The translations under genes and the position numbers were made by a program. The notes under the pieces were generated by a model. That model was not told the origin of the DNA, ran no database searches, and worked only from the letters and a program-made list of their open reading frames with translations. Shown here piece after piece: positions 11,887 through 23,661 of a DNA stretch of 64,000 nt; within the stretch, counting starts at the first letter, position 1; each line of letters opens with the position of its first letter. Source of the DNA: Nemania diffusa (lineage: Eukaryota; Ascomycota; Sordariomycetes; Xylariales; Xylariaceae); the NCBI GenBank assembly GCA_038501195.1, contig JBBPUQ010000003.1, positions 2,310,501-2,374,500 on the forward strand, given 5' to 3'.

Positions 11887-14386
11887 TTTAAGATAGATTG
11901 GCTTCTTTAGGCATGGTTACTTAGTAGACGGAACGATGGACTTGGTATATAAAGGGCACCTATAGTATCTAGTTTTTGGTATGATGTATATATGCGGCAG
12001 GATAACTTTGGATGTCTATTTTATGGGAGAGTATGATGTATTGAACTTTTAGGTCGAGTTGGTAGTCTTACGGATACCCCTATTATTACTTATACAATGT
12101 TTCGTTGTCACTGTGGACATAACTCTAATCAATTCAAAACTAATAGGATATACCATGCTTATTACGCCTGCAGATCAATATGCTTGTTTATCCTTATTCT
12201 TGAACATTAGGTGTATGTAATTCGAATTATCAACTCACTGTGGGGGGTCTATGCGGGCGGGCTGGTAGTCCGGAAGGGTCACACGGTCCTAGTTGCTCGG
12301 TGAATTTTTTCTAAATATATGTAGCTTAGAAAACTCCTCATATTCTCTCGATTAAAACAAACTTAAAAATTAACAAAATTAAGTTTTAAATTTATACTGC
12401 GCTATTTAGTTTTTAGTTAACTGCTTATATCTATGAGTTCTATTTTTACTCTGGACCTTAATCTCTGACACATATCTAGCTAGCGATTAAGAGAGTCTAC
12501 AGTATCGTTTGAACAATCGAATACCACAGCGAAGCGACGACGCTTTAATTTTGGTCAGCTCACCTTCGCTATTGAAGGTGTTACCCCTATTCAGCAAATT
12601 TTCTGGGTTACAATATGTTTAGGTGTTAGAAATGAATGTTTAAAGTGAATAGGTTAGTTCCAGGTTAAATGTACTGGAGTAAGTAGAGTCTGCTCAATCC
12701 CTCAAGATCTGCCACACTATTTATTAGAACATATCTCAGAGACAAGGCAACTCGCACCCCCAAAATCGATATATCGCAATACACCCTCATAATTTTGGCT
12801 CCTTTGATTCCGACACAAGGAAGAGTAAAACGATAAGAGATCGTATTGTTTATATCCACTAGATAGTGGCCCGAGGAGAAGTGTGGTTATTGAATACCAC
12901 CCCTATCAGTCTGTAGTCATCTATTAGACCTGCGACCTATGTAAATAACGAGCCAGGTCTCTTGGATGTTGGTATCCTTAGTAAGAAACCCCATCAGTTG
13001 GTGAAAAGACTCGCCAGAAAATATTCCCACTATATTTTCCCTCAGCGCTGCAATGCACTGTCGCACTCGTGCAGAGAGGTGAACGTGCCAGCGGTGGTAA
13101 TACTTATTAAGTCACTGGATGTAGCTTCGCCTGACTGTATCCGCGGTTGTTCGGTAATACTATAAAATCTAACTCGATCAACACTTGGAAGCCATTTGCG
13201 GGCTACGGCATGGATAGTATGGTGATGGCTAGGCTTAGGACCTAGTTTTAAATTGCCCGACAATACGGGCAGTTCTAGCGTGTGGGATTGAAGATACATT
13301 TTTAGATTTACCTCAAATACGTAGGTAAGTACTGTAGGTGTGCCTTGGTCGAAGATTGGTAGAACAATTGGGTATGAGGGTATGAGTGGAGAATACACCA
13401 GATACTTAATACTATTGAATACGGTATTAATATCTATCGCAGTCCATTCCCCCTTTGAGACCTATGAAGCTATATAGCCATGAGAGTTTGACTCATTAGG
13501 TATCATACTGCCTCCTCATAGGCAAGATACCCTCATCGAGACTCTACATTATCTAGGGCTCTGGCCGTACTACCTATGGGGTGGAATTTTATACATGAAT
13601 AAATCATCTCGGTTCAAAAGCTTATTACGATGAAAACTGAGCAGTAACACGAGGCCATAAGTGCTAACTAAACTTGTATTGGTAGGTATGGCAGGTCGGT
13701 CATTTTAGCCAGTTTCTTTGCTTCTTGGAGGCACCATGCGGCATCACTAGTGTTGGCCTCTAGTTCATGTTGAATAATGAGGCTATTCGATGATCGAAAG
13801 ATCACTAATACTATGTATCTCGATTGCATAGAATAGGTAGCGTAGACAAGATATAGGCCGTTATTCATATGGCAGCGGCCTAGAGTGAATAAGATATGGC
13901 TAGCGGCGAGGGGATTTTAGTTAATTCGAGGATGGTATAAATACACAATTTGGCATAGATGGCATTATTGGGTAAACTCCCGAGAAAGAATGCCGACATG
14001 AACTCTTTATCTACGTAAGTAGACCTCAGACCTCTTGATGCCATAGTAGAGACCCTATTCTATTATCAGCTAGAACGCCGTCGTAGAAATATCTCATATT
14101 AATATCATAGCTGCCGGATATGTTGCTAGCTTGTCCCTGAACTCCGAAACGCACGCCGCTCAGCCTCTGCCTTGCTAGTCGCTTAGCAGTCCGGCCAGTA
14201 GAGATTCTCCTATGGACCTTTGCCAGATAGGCTCTAAGAAACTCTAGACAAATACACGGTATATAAATTCAGATAAAAAAATCACTCCGAACCCCGATAT
14301 GATAAATTAGCGAGGAAATTTGAGGGGTCTCACGCACGGCTGCTGTTAAGCTTGAGGATATATGCCATGCTTTTGATAGACCTAGG
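11887..14386. other. Intergenic region, 2.5 kb, AT-rich in part
   Basis: No gene is supported. From about 12300 to 12470 the sequence is strongly AT-rich (runs of TTAAAA, TAAATTT), and 12660-13900 contains only short frames with no recognisable family (for example 12962-13165 on plus and 13042-13398 on minus). It may be decayed repeat DNA, but no terminal repeats or transposase remnants could be read. Confidence 0.4.
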
Positions 14387-15679
14387 TTAGAGACCAAAAT
14401 AAGCGTCGTCGAACTGCGCCATATCCGTGTCGTTGTTTCCAAAGAACATCATGTCCTCGAATGTACTATCGTTCACGTCGGCGCCTCCTAGGTCAAACAT
14501 GTCAACGCTGCCGTTATTATCGCCTAGGTTAACGTTCGTATCACCTAGGCTAAACAGATCGTCCACATTCGAAGTCAGGTTCAACGGTTGCGGGGCGTTG
14601 TTTTCAGGTATGTCCGTAGTGGCATTAGTATTGCTTTGAGGCGCAAAGGTTGCAAGGTCAAACTCAGGCATCGGAGCAGGAGGCGCGCCCTGTGGCTCGC
14701 TAGGTGGAGGAGCAAGTGAGAACTCCATATGTGTGAAAGTCAATTCACCGCTGCCATCACTAGGAATCGTTCCTACATTGGCTACTGCATATGGAAGACT
14801 CGACATATCATCCACGGCGTTGTCCTGAACCGGCTTCGTAGCCGGGGCCTGTTGCGCGGGCTGAGTAGGCTGGGGTGCTTTGGAGGACGGAGCGGCTGGT
14901 TGAGGTTTTGGCTGGGATGAGGTATTGAATGGCTGTAGGCGTGGAATTTGCGGTGGAGGCACAGGAGTTACCTTGGCCGGCGGCGTAGGCTTGTGGATTG
15001 ACTTGGGTGACGGCTTTACGTTTGCCGGCGGAACTGAGCGGGCTGTTCCCTTAACGGAGCCGGCTTGGACGCGCGGGGAAGGCTTTTTCTCTCCAACAGT
15101 CAGGTCGACTACATCAGCTGACATGCCCATACCCATGTCCGGAAAAGGCGCGACTGTCTTAGTTTCCTTGCTTAAAGAGGGCCCAGTGATAGTGGCTGTA
15201 TTTAAGCTACGGGAATGCGCGGCTGCAGATGGAAGTTCCATTATGGGAGCTGGCGGTACCGCGAGCTGTGGAGTCGGAATGGGCATGGGAATAGGAGCCG
15301 GAGCCCGGGCGGCACGCAAAATCTCCAGATCCCTAAGCAGAACTGATTTTGCCTGGATCTATCTAGAGTTAGACACGATCTCAATTATAGGGCTTGACAA
15401 ATGCCATGTATGCTGTACGCACAATTTCGTTTTCAATCTCATTCAAAGCGAGATGGTACTGTGTTAATGAGTGGCTCGACTTGGCTTGGATTCCACTGTG
15501 TGTGCCAACGAGAGCTCCTGGTCCATCTTTGGCTATCACTCTGAAGTGTTTGCCTGCCTGGATAAGCTGTGGAATGATAAATTAGCGCTGATGTAGAGTC
15601 GTACACGGGAAACTGGGCGTACAATGTCCTTGTATGATCGATTAATGATCTGTAGAGCCTCGTCTGTCGAGCTCGCCAT
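14387..15679 (-). CDS. Probable Mediator tail subunit Med2-like protein
   Basis: Three exons on the minus strand: 15679-15623, 15566-15423 and 15358-14387, all joined in phase 0, giving 390 residues. The introns are 56 and 64 nt. The first has a GCTAATT branch and CACAG acceptor. The second uses donor GTGCGT and acceptor ATAG. The first ~110 residues are the conserved-looking part and include NEIENEIIQAKSVLLRDLEILRA, a helical, coiled-coil-like segment across the second splice junction. The rest is Pro/Gln/Ala-rich and ends in an acidic, Asp/Asn/Phe-rich tail (MAQFDDAYFGL) like an activation or interaction region. I associate this combination with fungal Mediator subunit 2, which links the tail module to activators. 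That identification comes from memory of the helical motif and is not firm. Other nuclear coactivators remain possible. The gene structure itself is well supported. Confidence 0.55.
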
Positions 15680-18050
15680 TGCTATGCTGGCTAGTTACTA
15701 CCTATCTAGATAGGTAGGCATAACCCAAGTCACAAAGTCAAGGATAAATTAATCTCGTGGGCAAGTAGTTGCGTGAAACAAAAAGCGACGAAAGAAATAT
15801 GGGAGGCGAGGAAAAGAAAAAAGCTGAAGTAGGAGTATGAAAAGAGGTATGAAACCCTAAAGTTGAATCTCTGGTGCGAAATAAACATTCACCCGTAAAC
15901 CATAAAAGGTGCTTAGGAGGTAGGCATGTACGCAGTATGTAGTGTAACTACCTCTCTGTACTGCGTACAGCTGGCTGCCGGGGGTGGCTTGTGCGCACTC
16001 CTTAATGCTGGGATGGGCCAATGATTGGACTGCATTACACGTTGGAGCTTGTTGTCTTGTGGCTGATGCTGTGGCAAGGTAAATCCCTTTTTTGCTTGTC
16101 AAGAATATTTTGTTAGCATACATATGTATACATCCTGCGACATTAGATTTCATGCTACCAGATTACTACCCAAATAAACTATTGCTATCTACCCAAATAA
16201 CAAGTGAAATTGGTACATAAGTGGTGTATTGGAAAGCAATGGCATTCTGGAGTGTGGTTTCCTTATATATGTATTCTCTGTTAGACAAACTGGTAGGAAA
16301 CAATCACTCATGATAAAACATACTGCTTCTGTCCTTTTTTATATAGAATGAAAGATTTATAAATGATTCCGCTATTTAACACATACAAATATTGCTCAAC
16401 TAATTACTCGTTGTTTATAATTATCTAACTACAAATATAATCATCTTCAAAACATGACTATACACATATATTTAGTACTTAGCATTAACGTTACCCCGCT
16501 GTAGCAGCAGGACGGGTGTCCCCGACACCGCTGTTAGACACCTGCCTTAGGTAGGAGAGGCACGGCCAGCTTCCAGCCTGCCTAGGGGTTTCGTAAGATA
16601 CCTAACCTAGTATAGAGTACCTAGGTACCTCAAAAAATCATATTAGGTATGTATATATGTTATTTGTACCACATTTAGCTAAGACATTAGACAATATGTC
16701 TACTGCAAACCGTTATTTTCAGACAGAAAACACCACGTGCTGTACTTATTCTATCCTGTTTTGAACCGCAAGCAGCTTTCAAAGGCCCTTTGTATACTTA
16801 AATTAGGTATATGCTTCTAGATACATTCTGTACACTGACCACCTCTACAGATGCAGATATTAGTAGCTAGCTATGTAGAGGTTTATGTGAACAGAGGATA
16901 CTTTGGCTTGTGGGTAGGTACTTACTGCCTGGGGTCAATTTAGCTGTCTATAGCACTGTACTGTTTGGTTGTAGGTTGGTAGGCCAGGCAAACTACCTAG
17001 GTACCTAACTAATGCATGTAGGTGCTTGTAGACCCTACAGTAGGTACATGTAGGTTAGGTAGTAGGTAGCAGGTAGAGAGATGCCGCACGCACCAGCCAC
17101 ATCCGTCGCATTCAACCCCTTCTGCTACCTACCTACCTACTCTGTCTACCTGGGCCTGTGACTCTCCACCCAGTTGGTACTTCTCTACTTTGGACCCCGT
17201 TGCCATTTTCCGTTTGCTTCGCTTTCCTCTCCCTCCCCTCCCATCTCCTACATCGTTGTGCGAAATCGCCTTTCTACGTATTGTCGGTGTTGTGCGTCGA
17301 GAATCCGGGGGACTCCTCCTTTTAAGGCAGTTTCCTTTTTTTCTCCCCTCTTGTCTTGTTCTGGTCTTGTGTGTCTCGTCGTCATCGTCGCTACTGGTCT
17401 TTTTTTTCCTCTCTGGCTCACTTTTCCCTTACCATCCTCCTCAACGTCACCGTCCTTGCGTTCGGGTATTTCTCCAGCATCTACGGCTGATCCGTACATC
17501 GGGGATCTTTGGCGCCTGTCTACTCGACTTCCTCCGTCTTCGCCCGCTGCCGCCACTTTCTACGAACAGTATATCTGTACGTTAGAGCTTGCGCTGTGAT
17601 CTGCGATCTGCGGTCTGCCACCGCCTCCAGCTCCTATTTAGGTTCCATATAACTTCTACAATCTGTTGGCGCCGTGCCCAATCGTTTCGCCTTGCTCGAG
17701 GAGTCTCTCTACCCACGCTTGCGCCGACTGTCGCTTTCGCATTACTCGAGCAGCTCTCCCGTAACACATCGTGAGCCTCACCACTGCGCATCTGCGACTC
17801 CTCACTATTCTCTTTCCAATCCCAAGGCTGAACAGAACAACCAGATTATTCCGATACCCCACCTCTGTCTCTCTTCACGACCCAACGAAGCTGCGACTTT
17901 CGAGCCCTCTAGGATTTACTGTCAAAGCAACTAATAACTGCTTTTCACTTGCCGGTTAATCGACTCACGCTGTCAATCCTTTGTTGGTTTTAATCGCTCC
18001 GCGCTTGAGGCTACTAGAATAACAAGACATCTTTATCTCAATTCATTGTC
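15680..18050. other. Intergenic region and probable PUB1 leader
   Basis: From 15680 to about 17130 I see no gene. The DNA is AT-rich with many TACCTA/TAGGTA motifs (dense at 16580-16660 and 16980-17140) and small palindromes such as GGTGTCCCCGACACC near 16516. From about 17170 to 18050 the plus strand is pyrimidine-rich and probably forms the long 5' leader of the downstream RNA-binding protein. Open frames there (for example 17174-17599) are low-complexity and not convincing genes. Confidence 0.5.
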
Positions 18051-19771
18051 ATGGCAGACTCTGGCGCGCCCCCTGCTGGAAATCAGCTCCCAGCGCCGCC
18101 ACCTCAGCCTAATGCTGGAGCGCCTGGGTTTGATAGCAACCAAAATGGCCAAGGAAACCCATCACACATGCCGCCTCCGCCTTTGCACATCCCACCTAAC
18201 ACGAACCCTATCCCTACAGCGATTACGTCCCCTATGTCGGCGGTTGATAAGAACTTAGTTCTATCTCCGACTAGTGGAGGTTCGTTCCCGCGTCGAGTCG
18301 CGCCTGAGCCTAATAAGCGTGCGCTTTATGTTGGTGGTCTTGATCCTCGCGTTACAGAGGATGTGCTTCGTCAAATATTCGAGACGACTGGCCATGTCCA
18401 GAACGTGAAGATTATCCCGGATAAAAATGTGAGATCCCTCTGGCCCTGTATATATAGGAGTTTGTGGGCGCTATATAATAGTTCAACCATTGTCCAACTG
18501 TATCCCGTTATGATTTCTCGCTAATTACGGATAGGCTAAGGGCTATAACTATGGGTTTGTAGAATATGATGACCCTGGTGCGGCCGAGCGTGCCATGGCG
18601 ACCTTAAATGGCCGTCGAGTACACCAGGCTGTGAGTTGTCTATCAGGTGGTTGTTGGTTGAGTAAATACTAATGGCTTAAACAGGAAATTCGGGTTAATT
18701 GGGCTTACCAGTCTAATACCACGAACAAGGAGGATACCTCATCACACTTCCACATTTTCGTTGGTGACTTGTCCAATGAAGTGAACGACGAGGTACTTCT
18801 GCAGGCATTTTCTGCCTTCGGCACCATTTCTGAGGCTCGCGTCATGTGGGATATGAAAACAGGACGATCTCGTGGATATGGGTTTGTGGCTTTCCGAGAC
18901 CGAGGTGATGCTGAGAAGGCGTTGAGCTCTATGGACGGAGAGTGGCTGGGTTCTCGCGCCATCCGATGCAATTGGGCTAACCAGAAAGGTCAGCCTTCTA
19001 TTGCCCAGCAGCAAGCCTTACAGGCAATGGGGATGACGCCTACAACTCCTTACGGTCACCATCACTTTCCAACGCATGGCATCCAGAGCTATGATATGAT
19101 CGTTAATCAGACTCCTGGCTGGCAAACGACCTGTTATGTGGGGAATCTAACCCCATATACAACACAGAATGATCTTGTTCCGCTATTTCAAAACTTCGGT
19201 TATGTAACGGAGTCTCGCTTTCAAGCGGATCGTGGTTTTGCGTTTATTAAAATGGATACACATGAAAATGCCGCCATGGCAATCTGCCAGCTGAATGGTT
19301 ACAACGTTAACGGCAGACCTTTAAAGTGTAGTGTAAGTTTTTGATTTTGCAAGAAGCCGGTTAGTACTAACGACATCGCAGTGGGGAAAGGACAAAACCC
19401 CTAGTAACCCACAAGGCAGCTTTGATCCATCACAACAGCAAGCATTCAGTCCTCAGAGTGCCCAGCCCTCTGCCTACCCAGGCACCCCGTCCACTTTCTT
19501 CCCCCAGTACGGAGGTAAATCTCATATTTCTTTCGGTAACAATGTCTCGAGAGTACGACTAACACTTATAGGTCAATACGGGGGTCAGCAGCAAGGATAC
19601 GGCGGACCGCCGGCTCAATCTCCTGCTGGGTATGGAGCTCAGCCTATGGGATATGCTGGGCCGCCGAGTGCGGGAGGCTACGGTCGTGGCCAGCAGCCTC
19701 CGAATCAGCAATGGAGTCAACCTCCGCCGAACCAAAATTTCAATAACGCCTACCCCGGCTACCAAGGCTAG
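18051..19771 (+). CDS. PUB1: PUB1/TIA-1-type RNA-binding protein with three RRMs
   Basis: Five exons, 18051-18428, 18535-18630, 18685-19332, 19382-19514 and 19572-19771, give 484 residues. The introns are 49-106 nt with GTGAGA/GTGAGT/GTAAGT/GTAAAT donors and, in introns 2 and 3, perfect TACTAA branches. Three RRMs are visible: RRM1 about 90-167 (LYVGGLD, YGFVEY), RRM2 about 180-258 (HIFVGDLS, GYGFVAF) and RRM3 about 307-380 (CYVGNLTP, RGFAFIKM). The tail is rich in Gly, Gln, Pro and Tyr (GQYGGQQQGYGG), typical of a prion-like stress-granule protein. The family binds U-rich and poly(A) mRNA and affects mRNA stability, translation and splicing in cytoplasm and nucleus. The exon order and spacing of RRMs match Pub1 and Csx1-type proteins. 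The 5' leader appears long and pyrimidine-rich. Confidence 0.92.
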
Positions 19772-22700
19772 GCGCCAAAGAAGCCAGGCGGGCTTCCTGG
19801 GTGTAAAAAAGGACGCGATTGATTTGCTTCTTGACGATGGGCTTAGGGAAGGACGTTGCGAAATTTATCAGCGCAATATCGATTACAGACGCATGGTAGC
19901 CCTGATCTAGCATCGGTGCGGCTTCTCTACTGGGTTACATGGTGGAAAATAGGGTTCATTTTTTTCTGTCCAGGTTTCATGTAACCCATTTTCTTCTCTG
20001 GTGACTTTTCATTCATTTCCAGTCTTGATTCCTTTTTTCCGTGTCTGTGTGATGTTTGCTCTGACTTGGGCGCTATGTTGACCTTTATCATTGTCACTTC
20101 GATTCATTCCAAAAGTTTGTTGGCATCTTTCCAAGCACCTCTTTGATACCTCCCGGGCGATTATTGATACAACTGCGACGTTTGCCATGGGCTCTGACGA
20201 AATTACAGCTGCTGCTCTTTCCTGCTATTTTAAGGCGCTTAGAGCAGATATTGGGATATCTAAGGACCAGATCCTATTTTGGAAGAAGTAAGATAAAAGG
20301 CTCGGGATACTAAGACATTGTATTAAATGCATCGGAATTGCAGATCATATGGGCTTCTCGTAGCACGAGATTATGCCTGGGTATAAGCCACTCCGTAGTA
20401 GCGAAACCGAGAAGACTGTAGGAATTAGGGGTTGATGATATTAGCAACGATTCATGGACCGAGACCAAGTTGCCCGAATCGAAATAAAAAAGCTCAAGAC
20501 GATTAAGAATCCTAGTGCCGATGGTATCAATACTACATGTGATAGGTTCAGTTGAAGATATTTATATCTACCTAAGTCAAAGTTACGGTCACTGTACAAT
20601 GATGGCCTCACTTGGTTAGGGAATATATGGTCGCAGCCACGGCGGAACTGGTATGGTGAGCTTTAACAGAATGCGATTTTACCCAAGACGCTCTTCGCTC
20701 AAGTTTTTCGACGAGATGCTGATACAGCCGTGGTTTAAAATCACTTGAGCCCCTAATATAGCCGTCGCCCCCTGGGTCAAGATCCCCCGGTGCGTGGTAT
20801 CATTAGGCATGATGGCCCCTGGTTCCATTACTGTAGATCAATGCCTAACGACCCAGACCCGTTTGTGCGCCCTCCCTCGTTAGAGTCCTTACCCACATAC
20901 GCCTCAAACCTTAGATAGTCGTCACCACAGGACTTCGCTATTCTTGCGCAACCCGGTAGGCGGAGTGGAAAATCCCGACATCCTCAATTAGTGTTGCAGA
21001 TGCATTACTCGTGATGGATGGCCTTGGATTCCTCGTGTTTTGTGACGAGTTCAGAAAACCTCAGAGGGTATACGTAATTGTTGGGAGAAAGGCTCTCGAC
21101 TATACACCCAATGTATTAAATAATTTATGTTTTAGTTTATACCTAAGTAGATCGACAAGTAAGCAAACCATAGGCTCTTTGTCTATCATAATGTTAGTAT
21201 GGATTGGATTTGAATGATGGAAGCAGCTAGGATAGCAACAAAGAAAGTCGAAGTGCTAACGGAGGGGGAATAAGTTTACGCAGTAGGGTACGATGCACAC
21301 GGTAACGGAAAGAAATAAAAATAGGTGGAGGCATGGTAGGCATTACGATACAAGGGACAGCGGGATAAACTGGGGGGGGAGAGGGAGGGAAAAAGAGAAA
21401 GGTGAAGCAATCTAGACCGGGCGACAAGGCAGTCCAAAGAGTTTAATTGGTGCGGTAGTATTCTCTACATGTGTCGTCTTCTTGCTGGGCTAATAGGAGA
21501 AGATGTAAGACTCGAGGAGAACAATGAGCAATGCTTATTGTCGTGGGATCTATCATATGTATCTGTGTCCTGGCTTAGATAGATAGGCGGCTTAAGTACG
21601 TGGGTGGTTTCAAAGCTGCACAGCACTGGAACCCCTGCAACGGAAGCGGTACTGGTGTTGAAGATCACTGCAAGTATCCAGGTGCCATCTATACGTATCT
21701 ACTGTAAGTCATTCCTACCTGTGTGTCCTATTCCCCAAAATTTGGTCTCACGCTGAGGTTGTGCTCTTATGACAAGAGCCTCGGTCACTCCCGGACATTC
21801 CCTGAGCGTCCAAGGCAGTTTTGAGAATTGCTATGACCAGTCTAGGTAAGAAGAAGAATAGGGGCGATAGTGATAGTGCAGAATATTGGGGGTCGGTTAG
21901 TTGGTAGAACAAACTTTATTATTGGATGTTACGGAAAAGTTTAGATGTCTTGCCTTGCAATATTATTTCACGCATGTTGGTCCTACCTTGGCCACTTACC
22001 CAAGGAACTGTGACAGGGATATGCAAATTACTTAATAGATGCCCAAGCAAACAAACGCTGCCTCTTCGTGATGCTAGGTACCAAGGGTGGGTAACAACTC
22101 ACAAGGAGAGTTAATGTGTACCTAAGTAGGTAGCAAGTACCCAGCATTATCCTAGTACCAATAACTGCTCAACCCGGCGTGCGCGAACTCTTTTTGGCTT
22201 CCCAATAACTGCGGCTTAACTGCCTCTAGGTACCTATTCTGTACTGAAAGAACCTACCTTAACCTGGCTAAGTAAGTACCTACCGACGCAGCTACAGCAT
22301 GTGTCTGGGGTCGGTTGCCCCCCCAATGTTGCCCCTCTCCTCCACTCCTCATCATCCAGTTCCCTCCCTCTGCGCCTTTGCCTTAGGTAGTTGGTGCATT
22401 TAGACCAACCTCTAGATTAGTAGGTTAGGCAGATAGACGATGTCTCGCTACCTACCTACCTACTAAATGTCCTTTCAACTAACATGACGATATCTTCATG
22501 CCACAACGAATGCATCTTCTTCCACTTCCATTTCCAATTATTCTTCCTGCAACGGGCTGACTCGGTCAACTAATCGCCCCGCAAACCATCAGCACGACCA
22601 CCACGACCATCATCACCATCATCATCATCATTCGTTCTACATACCTCTGGTTAGAAAAACGCATGGTTAGGTAGACTAGCACCCACCTAACGCACTGGTT

Positions 22701-23661
22701 GGTCCGTCTCCTTGCCTACCTATATCTAGCCTACAGTACCGTAGCCAGCCAAAGGCCGTACCTGAATTCGAGGATCTGTTATCACACGGCAGTCTGGACA
22801 AGACAAGAGTCTTTCCCCGTTTCACTCATTCTCCATCTTGGTCTTGAGCCATGATTTAATTTCTAATAGACTGTTCTCTATTCGACCTGACCTGCCGAGA
22901 TACGTACGTATTGAATTTATTTGCATTGCATCTGGAAATCGATCCATGTGCCTAGTTTATCCAGGTACTTTCTTGTTCCTGTCGGCTGCCAACAGCGTCT
23001 TGCTCGTTTTTTGTTTTGTCTCTCCAGCACATCAATCAGCAGCGAGTCGTCATAACAATCCCACGCTACCTACCAAGGAAACTCGGCCTGTCCACGTAGC
23101 CACGCCCGCCCACATCCACATCCACACCCACTCCCAAGTCCAAGGTCTCAAGTCCCAAAGTCCAAAAGTCCCCCAGTCCACGCCGCCCATCCACATTGAT
23201 CAGCGAAGTCTATTCGAAGAGTCTATTATTCTCCAATCCAGTCATTCTCGGGTAGGCTAGTTACATAGTCTACTACTACCTACCTATCTATCGAGTCTTA
23301 CATACCGAGTCTTACATACAGAGTATCTGACTTAGGTGGTACTTATCACCTATCTAAGCTGATTGATTACCTATACTTACTTACCTGGTTCCGATAGAGA
23401 GCACCTGTATCTACCTAGCCCACTACCTGCTTTAGTGGTGCTGCTGCTACCTACCTAAGTACCTACTGCTGCTGCCAGCTCCCCCGTCAGTCAGTCGTCA
23501 GCCTGTCTCGACAGTGGCTCCCGACAGCTCTCCCACCCCTCCGCATCAACCGCCCATGACCTCCACTTCCTCGCAACACCGCACTCTTCATTGCGAGCCA
23601 CGTCTTGGAACCGCGTCGACTGCCAGGCCCTTTTCCTCTGCCCTCTCCCCGCCCTCCCGCC
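19772..23661. other. Intergenic region, 3.9 kb, including probable YAK1 leader
   Basis: 19772 to about 20100 is probably the PUB1 3' UTR. One frame from 20451 to 21014 reads with a protein-like composition but contains five internal stops, so it may be a decayed gene (see findings). 21200-22450 shows nothing coding. From about 22450 the sequence carries TACCTA runs (22448-22463), a CAC/CAT repeat near 22590-22632 and pyrimidine-rich stretches that probably belong to the promoter and long 5' leader of the YAK1 gene. Confidence 0.45.
22590..22632. repeat. CAC/CAT trinucleotide microsatellite
   Basis: An imperfect run of CAC, GAC and CAT triplets ending in several consecutive CAT units. It lies about 1 kb upstream of the YAK1 start codon, outside any supported CDS. 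Confidence 0.75.

Noticed and set aside
17174..17599. 141-codon frame upstream of PUB1
   Set aside because: Low-complexity Ser/Leu/Pro/Phe translation of a pyrimidine-rich leader, with an overlapping equally open frame.
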